Source: CBDCFV01 sp965216425
GTDB lineage: Bacteria; Chloroflexota; Dehalococcoidia; Lucifugimonadales; UBA3495
DNA length: 64,000 nucleotides
NCBI GenBank assembly: GCA_965216425.1
Contig: CBDCFV010000007.1
Span: forward strand, 310,001 to 374,000
Direction: 5' to 3'
This document shows, piece after piece, positions 34,813 to 43,972 of this stretch. The translations under genes and the position numbers were made by a program. Within the stretch, counting starts at the first letter, position 1, and the number at the start of each line of letters is the position of its first letter. The notes beneath the pieces are model-generated. The model made no database searches. It saw only the letters and a list, made by a program, of their open reading frames with translations, and was not told the DNA's origin.

Positions 34813-36357
34813 ATGAAATACGACGTAATCGTTGTCGGCGGCGGTTCCGCCGGCTCGGTCGTGGCTGCGCGGTTGGCGGAAGACCCGGATATATCCGTGC
34901 TGCTGTTGGAGGCGGGGACCGACTACCCGGACCCGGAAGACCTTCCGGAGGCTGTGCTTCAAGGCCACACTCGGGCTGGTGAGGCCGAGGACTCTCCGAT
35001 CAACTGGGCCCTCCGCGGCACCATCACCGAGGAGCAGGGTGAAATACATGTAGCCCAAGGCAAGGTAATCGGCGGGGGTGGCTCCATCAACGGGCAGGTC
35101 TTCCTGCGGGGCGTACCGGAGGACTTTGAAAACTGGGCCAACATGGGCAACGACGAGTGGGGCTACCTGAACGTGTTGCCCTACTACCGGATGTCCGAGT
35201 CGGACAGGGATATACGCGACGACTTCCACGGCAGCGACGGCCCTATACCCATCAGCCGCCGGCACGAGGGGGAGTGGCCCTCGATTCAAAAGGCTTTTCA
35301 CGCCGCCTGCGTCGAGGCCGGCTACCCCGTGTCCGAAGACATGAACGGCCCCCAGCCCGACGGCGTGGCGCCGGTGCCGATGAACAACCTGAACGGCGTC
35401 CGCATGAGTACCGCCATCACACATTTAAGCCCCTTGAGGCACCGGCTGAACCTGACGGTCAAGGGCAATGTCTTTGTCCGCCGGGTCCTGTTCGAAGGGA
35501 AACGCATCGTGGGCGTGGAGGCCGAGAGTGGCGGCGAGATATTCAAGGTGGAAGCCGAGCGGTTGGTGCTGTCAGCCGGAGCCCTCAAGTCGCCCCACAT
35601 CCTGATGCTGTCCGGCGTGGGTCCCAAGGACCAATTGGATACCTTCGGGATTCCGGTAGTCCACGAGGCGCAGGGCGTGGGAGCGAACCTGTGGAACCAT
35701 GCCATAGCTCCGGTGTCCTTCAGGGTTAAAGACGATGTCGAACTGGTCGCTGACTCATCCGCGGTGCGCGTTGCCCTGCGGTACACGGCCGAAGGGTCCA
35801 ACGACCCGGGCGACATGCTTATGATGACCAACTCGCTCTTTAACTCGCTCACCGGCGAAATACTGGGCAATCGGGAAGCAAGGATGTCGTTGGCCTTGGA
35901 ACTGCCCCACGGCGCTGGTTACCTCAGGCTGGCTTCGTCGGACCCCACCGTGCAGCCCACCTTCAACTACCGGTACCTTCAGCATCCGGATGATATGCGC
36001 CGGATGCGGGACGGTGTGCGCTTGGGCGCGAAGATGCTGGAGTCCGATGCCTACAAGGATGTCTGCGAGACGCGGCTGATGCCTACCGACGAGATACTGG
36101 GCAGCGACGACAGCCTTGACCTGTGGATAAAACAGGTTGTCGGCACCGCCCGCCACGTCTCTGGCACCTGCCGGATAGGTCCCGACTCGGACCCTGTGGC
36201 GGTGGTTGACCAGCACTGCAAGGTCAAAGGCATCGAGGGCCTGTGGATTGCCGACTCCTCGGTCATGCCCCAAGTCCCCCGCTCCAACACCAACGCCACC
36301 GCCATCATGATAGGAGAGCGTGTGGCGGAATGGGTGGCGGCGGACAAGCGGGGGTAG
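34813..36357 (+). CDS. GMC-family FAD oxidoreductase (second of tandem pair)
   Basis: A 514-residue paralogue of the upstream gene; both share long aligned stretches, for example NGQVFLRGVPED and a matching C-terminus. Start ATG 34813 follows ACAGGAGGGG; an in-frame upstream extension is not family-like. FAD motif VVGGGSAGSVVAARL, signature 2 SAGALKSPHILMLSGVG, and the catalytic His in RHVSGTCRIG with Asn in NTNATAIM. The tandem pair points to gene duplication and specialisation on different alcohols. Confidence 0.92.
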   Translation: MKYDVIVVGGGSAGSVVAARLAEDPDISVLLLEAGTDYPDPEDLPEAVLQGHTRAGEAEDSPINWALRGTITEEQGEIHVAQGKVIGGGGSINGQVFLRGVPEDFENWANMGNDEWGYLNVLPYYRMSESDRDIRDDFHGSDGPIPISRRHEGEWPSIQKAFHAACVEAGYPVSEDMNGPQPDGVAPVPMNNLNGVRMSTAITHLSPLRHRLNLTVKGNVFVRRVLFEGKRIVGVEAESGGEIFKVEAERLVLSAGALKSPHILMLSGVGPKDQLDTFGIPVVHEAQGVGANLWNHAIAPVSFRVKDDVELVADSSAVRVALRYTAEGSNDPGDMLMMTNSLFNSLTGEILGNREARMSLALELPHGAGYLRLASSDPTVQPTFNYRYLQHPDDMRRMRDGVRLGAKMLESDAYKDVCETRLMPTDEILGSDDSLDLWIKQVVGTARHVSGTCRIGPDSDPVAVVDQHCKVKGIEGLWIADSSVMPQVPRSNTNATAIMIGERVAEWVAADKRG

Positions 36358-36399
36358 ACGTACAACGTGAGTGGGGCGGAAACCGGGTGCGATTTTTTT

Positions 36400-36490
36400 G
36401 TCTGAATCAGGATTCACCGGATTACGAGATTCTGAGGATAAAGCCGATCAATCCTACTAATCTTTGAATCCTGAAAATCCTGATTCAGAC
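36400..36490. repeat. 91-bp inverted repeat (GTCTGAATCAGGATT family), copy 1
   Basis: It begins GTCTGAATCAGGATT and ends AATCCTGATTCAGAC, so the outer 15 bases are perfect inverted repeats, with smaller repeats inside. A related copy is at 45034-45124. Similar palindromes are common in many bacterial genomes. Located just after the GMC pair, it might also serve as a transcription stop. Confidence 0.75.
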
Positions 36491-36567
36491 AATCCCGACA
36501 CCGCAACTGGTTTTAGCCATACCTTGGTAGAGAAATAGGAAACAGCCTCCCGCGGCAGGGGGTACGC

Positions 36568-36858
36568 ATGTTCAGCGAACATCAGGTCGTCGCTCTCACT
36601 TGTAGCATCCCGCTTGAAAAGCTTTTCCCCGTTCCATGCGATAGTCTCCTGCGTAAGGTTAACAATCCCCAGAAAGGACTTCTGCCGGGTGACGTTGGGA
36701 CAATCATACATATCTATCCCCGAGACGAATCCTTTGTGGTTGAGTTCCAGGAACCGGACGGGTACACCGTTGCCATTGCAGACGTGTTGCCGTATCAGAT
36801 GCGCCGGCCACCCAAGAAGACTTGGACAACGACAGGCTTTGAAAGAAGAGCGCGGTAG
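36568..36858 (+). CDS. DUF4926-like small protein
   Basis: A 96-residue protein. The middle, LLPGDVGTIIHIYPRDESFVVEF followed by DGYTVAIADVLPYQMR in separate segments, follows the DUF4926 pattern (a small SH3-like barrel). Such genes are often paired with DUF6883 or other toxin-antitoxin-like neighbours, but no partner gene is seen here. GGGGG precedes the ATG. AT content is higher than in the flanking GMC genes, and the region up to the Mrr-like gene looks acquired. Confidence 0.65.
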   Translation: MFSEHQVVALTCSIPLEKLFPVPCDSLLRKVNNPQKGLLPGDVGTIIHIYPRDESFVVEFQEPDGYTVAIADVLPYQMRRPPKKTWTTTGFERRAR

Positions 36859-37022
36859 GCGAGCAGGTGATTGAATAGGTGGTAGCGGATAAAGAGTCGC
36901 CTGGGCCGCTCCAAAAACATTTTGCGGCATCCGTCTGTCACGGCCGGAATGAGGTATACAGACATGACGATACGCTGACCACATCGACGGCGTGTTGCTA
37001 TGTATGCTCAGTTTCCTGCTGC

Positions 37023-37829
37023 TCAGTTAGTTGACCTTCGCGGTTCGCGGTTCAATGTAAATTCTCTTTTTCCGAACAGGTCTTTCATTATCAAGTATAT
37101 TTGCTCTGCCGCATCTACAGTGAATTCTTTGCTGGTATAGAGAAAACGGACTTTGAAACGGATACCGGTGATTTCACCCCGACGTTCATCACCATTTATT
37201 TTCAAGATGGTCCCCGGTGAAAAGTTCACTTCGATTGGCTGTCCATCCTGTATTCCCTTGTTGTGTTCTGTTTGGAGTATTTCGAGGAGGGTTCGGACGC
37301 CTTGGATGGGATCGTGTATCGTGGCTTGGTTGGTTACTGGATTAAAACTTTGTTTGTTACGGGAATTCGTGTCCACTGTATCTTGGAGGATTTCTAAGTC
37401 GTAAAACTCGGGTGTTTCCATACGCATAGTGACGTGGATTGCTTTGATGTAACCTTCCCAATCTGCATCATTTAACTCTCGTAGTTCTACAAGTCCGATG
37501 TTCTTATACTTGGCAAACGTGATGGCGTCTGGCGTAAATCCCTCATTGGATACGACGACACCCTTTTCGATGCCCGCGTCTTCGATAATCCCCGACAGTT
37601 TGGCGATGACAGTTTTGTCTACTTTTACAGACCAGTATTTGCACTCTATCGCCGTCCGTAGTTCTTGTAATCCATTAGAGTGTTTTACCAGTACATCCAC
37701 CTGATGGTCCACCCCGGATTTACCTGTCACTTTGCATTGATTTCCGTAACATTCAATGATCACGCCGGCTTCTTTACATAGCGTTTGGTATATGGACGCA
37801 GTTAGTTGCTCGTAGTTTTGCCATTCCAT
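37023..37829 (-). CDS. Mrr-like restriction endonuclease-family protein
   Basis: A 268-residue protein. The N-terminal half is an Mrr-type PD-(D/E)XK nuclease domain: Asp45 in HQVDVLV, Glu62-x-Lys64 in AIECKYW and the downstream KGVVVSNEGFTPDAITFAK are present, so the active site looks intact. The C-terminal half (about 150-268) is unrecognised, and may bind DNA or sense damage. Base composition is clearly AT-richer than the neighbours, a sign of transfer. No methyltransferase is adjacent, so it might target modified DNA or belong to repair. Confidence 0.75.
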   Translation of the reverse strand: MEWQNYEQLTASIYQTLCKEAGVIIECYGNQCKVTGKSGVDHQVDVLVKHSNGLQELRTAIECKYWSVKVDKTVIAKLSGIIEDAGIEKGVVVSNEGFTPDAITFAKYKNIGLVELRELNDADWEGYIKAIHVTMRMETPEFYDLEILQDTVDTNSRNKQSFNPVTNQATIHDPIQGVRTLLEILQTEHNKGIQDGQPIEVNFSPGTILKINGDERRGEITGIRFKVRFLYTSKEFTVDAAEQIYLIMKDLFGKREFTLNREPRRSTN

Positions 37830-38233
37830 GACGGACTTCTTACGTGAGATTGTTGATGGGCTGATCTTCAGCCGGTGTAGCTTACAGGCTATGTCTGTAC
37901 TCCGAGTCGTGTCAACAACTTTTTGTCACGGCCATGCACTACTGGTTCGGGGCACCAAGCGTTGCAGAGGAAGTCGGGGTCACCCGTGGATATGACTCGA
38001 AAAACCTTTTATACAGGAACTCTTAGCTACTCCAACTCGGCCGTCCGGGATGCTAGGTTGTCGTAGAGGTTGATGTGGCCGATTAGGTGCCCTTCGGCTA
38101 CGCGAACACCTATTACTAATCGGGATCACTGCAACACCCAAGCCGGTGGTGGCCAAGGCTGTCCCAACCGTGCTGTATGTCTTTGATCGAACCAGCCGCC
38201 CCAAATAAATTTTCTGATGCTTTGTACACTAGC
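37830..38233. other. Intergenic region, no gene recognised
   Basis: About 400 bases upstream of the Mrr-like gene and after the SDR stop. Only short frames with no family-like content occur. It likely contains the Mrr promoter near 37900, but no clear boxes were found. Confidence 0.5.
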
Positions 38234-39061
38234 CTACCCCTCCTCCCTGATCAACGGGTACATCGCCAACGGCGTGGCGGCCAGCAGGCCCGCGTCCACC
38301 GGCAAGGTTGCGCCGGATACCCAGCGGGCCTCGTCGGAGGCGAGGAAAAGGGCGGCCCACGCTACGTCCCAGGGTGTGCCCTCTATGCCAAGGGGGCCGG
38401 CTTTGCGCCTTAACTCCAGCATCTCTTGGGATGAGTGCCTGGCTACCATTGGGCTGTGGATATGGCCGGGGGCGATGCAGTTTACCCGGACGTTGTCACG
38501 CCCGTAGTGGACGGCCATGGAGTTGCTGAGGCCGATGATGCCGGCCTTGGAGGCCGCGTAGGGATGGCTGGGCCTTCCGCTGCCGGCCCGCAGACCGACG
38601 ATGGACGACAGGTTGACGATAGCCCCTCCTCCATCCTCGATCATCTTGGGTATGGCGTGTTTGCTGGTGAGCATGACGCTCTTCAGGTTGACGTCTATCA
38701 CCGTGTCCCAAAGCTCTTCGTCTACGTCCGTAACCGAACCCGGGCCGGAAATTCCCACGTTGTTAATTAATACGTTGAGCTTGCCGAAATTGTCTACCGC
38801 GGCCTTAGCCATCCCGGAGCAGTCTGCGTTGCTGGTAACGTCGCCGACGAACACCGCTGCGTCGCCGCCCTCCTCTTTGATGTTCGCGAGGGTGACTTCG
38901 GCGTTCTTTTCGTCCCGGTCCACCAACAGCACTTTTGCGCCTTGGCGGGCAAAGAGGATGGAGATGGCCTGTCCGATGCCGACGAAGTCGTCGCTGCCGG
39001 TGGCACCGGCGCCGGTGACGATGGCAACTTTGCCGCTTAACCTGTTTCCTTGGTCTGGCAT
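38234..39061 (-). CDS. Short-chain dehydrogenase/reductase
   Basis: A 275-residue classical SDR. The cofactor motif VTGAGATGSDDFVGIGQAI carries an unusual insertion between the glycines (SDDFV). NNVGISGPG, NLSSIVGLRAGSG with the catalytic Ser, and the YAASKAGIIG motif (Tyr, Lys) are intact, and the C-terminus ends with a VSGATLPVDAG strand. AAAGGAG precedes the ATG. It follows the amidase gene by 126 bases on the same strand with a palindromic repeat between. Confidence 0.88.
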   Translation of the reverse strand: MPDQGNRLSGKVAIVTGAGATGSDDFVGIGQAISILFARQGAKVLLVDRDEKNAEVTLANIKEEGGDAAVFVGDVTSNADCSGMAKAAVDNFGKLNVLINNVGISGPGSVTDVDEELWDTVIDVNLKSVMLTSKHAIPKMIEDGGGAIVNLSSIVGLRAGSGRPSHPYAASKAGIIGLSNSMAVHYGRDNVRVNCIAPGHIHSPMVARHSSQEMLELRRKAGPLGIEGTPWDVAWAALFLASDEARWVSGATLPVDAGLLAATPLAMYPLIREEG

Positions 39062-39122
39062 GGTTAACTCCTTTCGACTCCGGTTATGGATGCGTTTGTT
39101 TCGGTCTATTTGGAACGTGGTT

Positions 39123-39152
39123 GGACTCCCGCCTTCGCGGGAGTGACGGTTG
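39123..39152. repeat. REP-like palindrome
   Basis: GACTCCCGCCTTCGCGGGAG followed by TGACG: a short perfect hairpin (CTCCCGC/GCGGGAG) of the ATTCCCGC...GCGGGAAT family, between the SDR and the amidase gene. Related ones are at 33018, 40627 and 54166. Confidence 0.6.
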
Positions 39153-39187
39153 GGAGGGGAAGATACCTAAGCTCTGAGCCGTTTACG

Positions 39188-40594
39188 TCAGCCCAATGAC
39201 GGGCGCTGCGTCTGGGGCCTGCTGGCTTCCAGGCCCCGGGCTACTTGCAGCAGCGTCAACTCGTCGAAGTGCCGTCCAACCACTTGGACGCCTATCGGGA
39301 GCCCATCGGAACTGAAGCCGAAAGGCACCGATATGGCCGGAGAGCCGGTCAGGTCCCAAGGCATGGTGATACGGAGGGTGTGCCTGCCCGCCAGGGTGCG
39401 GCCCTCGATGTTGAATTCGTTCTGCCCGTGGGGGAACGCCGGCATGGGGACCGTGGGGCACAGGAATATGTCGTAACGGGTGAAGTACTCCTTGACCGCT
39501 TGGCGCAGGTCTTCCCATTCCTGGGCAGCGTTCAGGTACTCATCGATGGTGAAGGTATTACCGTCCACGAAACGGGCGCGGAACATCGGCGTAAGCTCCG
39601 ACTCCCTTCCGGCTATCGTGGGCGCGGAGTAGCGCCTGGCATCCATTGTGTAGATAACCGTAGAAATGGCGGAAGCATTCTTCTCGGTCAACGCCGGTAT
39701 TTCCACTTGCTCGACGTTCATGCCAAGTTCGCCCATGGCAGCAGCCGCCTCCGCCACAGACCGCTGGACTTCCTGGTCCACCGGCACGCCGGTGGTGGGG
39801 CTCCAGCCAACCTTCAACTGGGTAAGGTCCACGTCCAAGGGCGCGTAGTCGGGCGCCGGCACCGGCGGAGTGTACAGGTCAACATCGTCTGCGCCAGCGA
39901 GGATGGACATTCCGAGGGCCACGTCACCCACCGTGCGGGCAATTGGGCCAACGTGGATTGCCCGGTGGAGCGTTTGGGGTTGGATGCCTGTATATGGAAT
40001 GCGGCCCAATGTGGGTTTGATGCCCACGACGCCGCAAAGGCTGGCCGGCGCGCGGATGGACCCGCCCAGGTCAGTCCCCAAGCCGAAGGGTGAGAGGCCC
40101 GCGGCTATGGCGGCAACCTCCCCGCCGCTGGAGCCGCCGGCAGTTCTCTCCAGGTTCCAAGGATTGCGGGTCAGCCCGAAGACCTCGTTGTCGGTTTCCC
40201 ACCACAGGGCGAACTCCGGCATGTTGGTCTTGCCCAGCAGAATGCCGCCGGCCGCTTTCAGGCGCGTGTACACTTCCGCGTCCTGTTGGGATACGTAGTC
40301 GTTATAAATCTTCGACCCAAGGGACATGCGCATCCCCGCCGTTTCAATGCAGTCCTTCAACGTGTAAGGCACCCCGTGGAATGGGCCGAGGTTATCGCCG
40401 CGCATTACCGCCGCTTCCGCTTCCTTGGCCCGCTCCAGCGGGTCTTCCGTGAAGAAAACGATAGCGTTTAACGTGGGGTTGAGTTGATCGATGCGGTCCA
40501 AGTGGGCTTGGACTATCTCCACCGGAGACAGGACCTTCTGGCGTATCTTTGCCGCCAACTCGGTAGCGGGCGCGTAATAGATGTCTTCGCTCAT
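39188..40594 (-). CDS. Amidase (amidase signature family)
   Basis: A 468-residue amidase signature enzyme. The catalytic triad is recognisable: Lys in GVPYTLKDCIETAG, the first Ser in GGSSGGEVAAIAAG (nucleophile in LGTDLGGSIRAPA) and the Ser between them. GAGGT precedes the ATG. The enzyme hydrolyses carboxamides; no GatC or GatB nearby, so it is a catabolic amidase rather than the tRNA amidotransferase. It follows the D-aminoacylase gene by about 120 bases, consistent with joint breakdown of N-acyl compounds. Confidence 0.92.
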   Translation of the reverse strand: MSEDIYYAPATELAAKIRQKVLSPVEIVQAHLDRIDQLNPTLNAIVFFTEDPLERAKEAEAAVMRGDNLGPFHGVPYTLKDCIETAGMRMSLGSKIYNDYVSQQDAEVYTRLKAAGGILLGKTNMPEFALWWETDNEVFGLTRNPWNLERTAGGSSGGEVAAIAAGLSPFGLGTDLGGSIRAPASLCGVVGIKPTLGRIPYTGIQPQTLHRAIHVGPIARTVGDVALGMSILAGADDVDLYTPPVPAPDYAPLDVDLTQLKVGWSPTTGVPVDQEVQRSVAEAAAAMGELGMNVEQVEIPALTEKNASAISTVIYTMDARRYSAPTIAGRESELTPMFRARFVDGNTFTIDEYLNAAQEWEDLRQAVKEYFTRYDIFLCPTVPMPAFPHGQNEFNIEGRTLAGRHTLRITMPWDLTGSPAISVPFGFSSDGLPIGVQVVGRHFDELTLLQVARGLEASRPQTQRPSLG

Positions 40595-40624
40595 GGTTTA
40601 CCTCAATAGCGTTGTTTGTGCTTG

Positions 40625-40655
40625 TTATTTCTGGATTCCCGCCTGCGCGGGAATG
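40625..40655. repeat. REP-like palindrome
   Basis: GGATTCCCGCCTGCGCGGGA followed by ATGACG. The stem ATTCCCGC/GCGGGAAT is perfect. Same family as the hairpins near 39123 and inside the MITEs. Confidence 0.6.
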
Positions 40656-40716
40656 ACGTTCTTTCTCGGGAATGACCAGGGGCGGTTCGACCTCCAAAAT
40701 GGGCTGATAGGAATGG

Positions 40717-42282
40717 TCAGCCGCGGCGCAAAGCCCGGCCGGGCAAAGCGCCGGTGTGTACGCCCTGGTCGATGACCGGCGTGCCGTTGATAATGACGTA
40801 GTCTACACCGCTGGCAAGCCGCCGCGGGTCCTGCTTGGTGTTGTTGGCGTTAATCGTCGCGGGATCGAAGATTACCACGTCGGCCTTCATGCCGTCGGCC
40901 AGAATCCCCCGGTCAGATATTCCGAGGCGCTGAGCCGGATAGGAGGTCATCCTCCTGATGGCGTCAGGAAGGGTCAGTTTCCGTTCTTCCCGGACTAGCT
41001 GCGCGAGGATGAAAGGGAAGGTGCCGTAGGCCATGGGTGGTGGGTAGTCGCCTATGAGCAGGGCGTCGCTGCCCACCATGTAGACCGGGTGTTTGATGAA
41101 GTCCGGCAGGGTGTTCTCGTCGGCGATGTCGGCAAAGTAAGACACCCGCAAATTTTCTTCCAGGAGCACGTCGCAGATGGCGTCAACGGGATGTTTCCCT
41201 GTCATTTCGGCCATATCCGCCACCGACCGCCCCTCGAACCGGCGGTTTTGGGGCTCCTTGAAGTAGGTCATCCACATCTCGTCCCATCCCCTGCCGCGTG
41301 GTTGGATCTCCCGCTTAAGCCGGTCCCGCTGACCGGGGTCGGCCAGTACCTCCTTCAGTTTGTCGGGACCGCCGTCATGGGTCCACTGGGGGAAGACTAT
41401 CAGTATCCTGGTTCCGCCGTAGCGGAAGGGAAATGTGTCGAAGGTCACGTCCAGCCCCTCGTCGCGGGCGTCGTCCACCAGTTGCAGTATGGGCCGCGCC
41501 CCGGCTGTGTGGATGCGGCGGCGGAACAGGTGGGTGATGTGGACCGGAACGCCGCTGCGACGACCGATTTCAATGGCTTCCCGGTTGGGGTCCAGGTAGC
41601 GGTCGCCCAGCCAGTTGCGGGTGTGGGTGTGGTAGATGCCGCCCAGCCGGGCCGCTTCCTCGGAGAGAGCGACCAGTTCGTCGGTATCGGCGTAGCTGCC
41701 GGGCGGGTAGTCCAACCCGGTGGACATGCCCACCGCCCCGTCTTCCATGCTTTCCCGCAGCAACGCCTTCATGTCCTCCAACTCGGCGCTGGTGGCCTTC
41801 CGGTCGTTCCATCCCACGCTGTTGATGCGGAGCGGCGCGTTGCCGACGATGTAGGCGATGTTCACTGCCACCTTGCGGTCGAACATCGAAAGGTACTCCG
41901 CCACAGTGGACCAGCGGCCCGGCAGGGGTGGGTCGCCGTCCAACCCGGAGTTGAGGCAGATGAACCGGTCGAGGTCGTCGGGCGACCGGAAGGGAGCGTA
42001 GGAGTTGCCGTCGATGCCTATCAACTCGGTGGTGACACCCTGGAACACCTTGGGTTCATGTCTTGGTTCGGACAGGATCACCAACCCGGAATGGGCATGA
42101 ACGTCGATGAAGCCCGGGCACACCACCCTGCCGGTGGCGTCAATCGTCCGTTGGGCTTCCAAGTGCGAAACGTCCCCTCGGAACACTTGCACCCGGTCGT
42201 CTTGTATACCGACTGCGCCATAGAACCCCGTGTTGCCGACGCCGTCCAGTATCTCGCCGCCTGTGATCAATAAATCGAGCAT
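40717..42282 (-). CDS. N-acyl-D-amino-acid deacylase family amidohydrolase
   Basis: A 521-residue metal-dependent amidohydrolase. The start is ATG 42282 (MLDLLITGGEILDG), with GGGAGAA upstream; the frame further upstream is not family-like. Zinc ligands: the HAH of GFIDVHAHSGL, His in VPVHITHLF and the later His. The C-terminal strand domain contains GILADGMKADVVIFDPATI, typical of D-aminoacylase/dihydropyrimidinase-type enzymes. Likely frees D-amino acids from N-acyl forms. Divergent from the MFS transporter gene, with one MITE copy between them. Confidence 0.9.
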   Translation of the reverse strand: MLDLLITGGEILDGVGNTGFYGAVGIQDDRVQVFRGDVSHLEAQRTIDATGRVVCPGFIDVHAHSGLVILSEPRHEPKVFQGVTTELIGIDGNSYAPFRSPDDLDRFICLNSGLDGDPPLPGRWSTVAEYLSMFDRKVAVNIAYIVGNAPLRINSVGWNDRKATSAELEDMKALLRESMEDGAVGMSTGLDYPPGSYADTDELVALSEEAARLGGIYHTHTRNWLGDRYLDPNREAIEIGRRSGVPVHITHLFRRRIHTAGARPILQLVDDARDEGLDVTFDTFPFRYGGTRILIVFPQWTHDGGPDKLKEVLADPGQRDRLKREIQPRGRGWDEMWMTYFKEPQNRRFEGRSVADMAEMTGKHPVDAICDVLLEENLRVSYFADIADENTLPDFIKHPVYMVGSDALLIGDYPPPMAYGTFPFILAQLVREERKLTLPDAIRRMTSYPAQRLGISDRGILADGMKADVVIFDPATINANNTKQDPRRLASGVDYVIINGTPVIDQGVHTGALPGRALRRG

Positions 42283-42380
42283 TGTGTTGCTTCTCCCGTA
42301 TGTAACGGTTTCCTGAATGAGAGTTCCGGTCATAATATCCAACAGGCGGCTGTTGGTTCAACCTGACAGGCCATAAGATT

Positions 42381-42534
42381 CAGGGCCTTTTCATTTTCCG
42401 GATTGGGTTAAATGGGTCTCGTCTTTCCCGCGAAAGCGGGAACCTACACGACCGTGGCCTATGGCAACCTTCTCGTGGCAGGACCATTTGGATTCCCGCC
42501 TGCGCGGGAAAGACGAGATAATGAAAAGGCCCTG
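42381..42534 (+). mobile_element. MITE-like element, copy 2 (154 bp)
   Basis: Length 154 bp. The ends are CAGGGCCTTTTCATTTTC and, in inverted form, ATGAAAAGGCCCTG. It is flanked on both sides by CCATAAGATT, a perfect 10-bp direct repeat (42371-42380 and 42535-42544). The inner hairpins CCCGCGAAAGCGGG and CCCGCCTGCGCGGG are paired in a foldback. No coding capacity. Closely similar to copy 3. Confidence 0.92.
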
Positions 42535-42653
42535 CCATAAGATTGCGGCATTCGCCACGGCAGTCTCCTTTTGCCGGCATTTGTTGTGGTAAATTAAAGA
42601 GTACCGGGACCCAACTGTACTGACGCAGATAGACAACCCGACGAGAGGCAGAT

Positions 42654-43961
42654 ATGGCGGACAAGTCCGGTCGGATGTTCCACGGTTGGTATGTTGTGAT
42701 GGGCTGCTCGTTAGTCGCTCTGGGCACTTCGGGCACCCAGTTCTCCTTTGGCGTGTTCCTGCAACCCATGACCGAGGAGTTCGGCTGGAGCAGAAGCACC
42801 CTGTCCCTCGCCTTCGGTATCACCTTCATGCTGTCCGGTCTGATGCGTCCCTTGGCCGGTTATCTGGCCGACCGTTACAGCCCCAAGTTGGTAGCTCTGT
42901 CCGGCGTGGCGTTGCTGGGAGTCATGCTGCTGATCGTCCCTTCGATCCAAACCTTGACGCAACTCTACGCGGTGTTCGCGGTGATGAGCATCGGGTTGAC
43001 CATGGGAGTCGGCCCGATTTTGACCAAGGTCATAAGCGCTTGGTTTTACTCCCGGCGGGGCTTTACGCTGGGGTTGCATAGCAGTTCCGGGTCGTTTGGG
43101 GCTTTGATCCTGGTCCCGGTCGCCTCTGTGTTTCTGATCCTGCTTGACTGGCGGGACGCCTACTATTTCCTGGGCGGGCTTGCTCTCCTGGTCATCCTTC
43201 CCGTTGGCATGATCTTCATCCGAAACACTCCCCAGGAAATGGGGTTGGAGCCCTTGGGCGACACATCAGACCTGCGCAGGAGAAGGGGCACGGGTGGGGA
43301 GGACTCCACACCTATATTCGGGCGCGACGCGACTTTCAAACAGGCTTTGAGCTCGAATCTGTTCTACCGGCTCACTTTCGGGTACTTCGTTTGAGGGTAC
43401 TCGATGAGCTTCGTGAATGCTCACTTTGTGACCTACGCCCAGGACCTTGGATATCACCCGATGGCCGCCGCGGGAGCGTTCAGCCTGATTGGGGCCGCCG
43501 CCGTGGTAGGAAGTCTCTACATGGGGCACCTCTCCGATCAGTACGGACGCCGGTGGCTCTTGACCGCCTCTTACCAAATCCGGGCCCTCGGGTTTATTGT
43601 CGTGTTATTGTCCATGGGAATACCGGCCATCGGAATTCCCCCGCTGGGCCTGGGAACCCTTTTGGCAGGGATACTCCTGGTGGGGTTTTCCTGGAATTCG
43701 GTGGTCAGCGTCACCGCCGCGTATACATCGGACCGGTACGGTATTAGAAACCTGGGGACCATTTACGGGACCATGTTCGCGGTTATGCCCATCGGCAGCG
43801 GGTTGGGAGCTTTCCTGGGCGGCCTGTTCTACGATTTCAGAGGCACCTACGATATTGCCATCTGGTCGAACATCGCGCTTCTGCTGACCGCAATGGCTCT
43901 GGTGTCCTTCCGGGGAGAGCGTCGGCCCCCGGAGCTTCGCACCGCGGAGGCCGTCGCCTGA
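42654..43961 (+). pseudogene. MFS transporter with in-frame UGA (monocarboxylate-type)
   Basis: One continuous frame of about 435 codons encodes a 12-helix MFS transporter, with an in-frame TGA at 43392-43394 (codon 247). Before it the protein ends FGYFV; after it GYSMSFVNAHF continues in the same frame. In relatives this segment reads FxVCGF or similar, so UGA replaces a Cys codon. Motif A-like LADRYSPK is after helix 2. Either a nonsense mutation, a base error, or recoding; an intact hairpin starts about 10 bases downstream (TGAGC 43405-43409, GCTCA 43419-43423). Start ATG 42654 follows GAGAGG. Confidence 0.8.
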
Positions 43962-43972
43962 GCCGCCTTGCC

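Noticed and set aside
41089..42273. A 394-codon open frame on the plus strand
   Set aside because: It lies opposite the D-aminoacylase gene, has no family-like motifs and is explained by the GC-rich codon pattern of the real gene.
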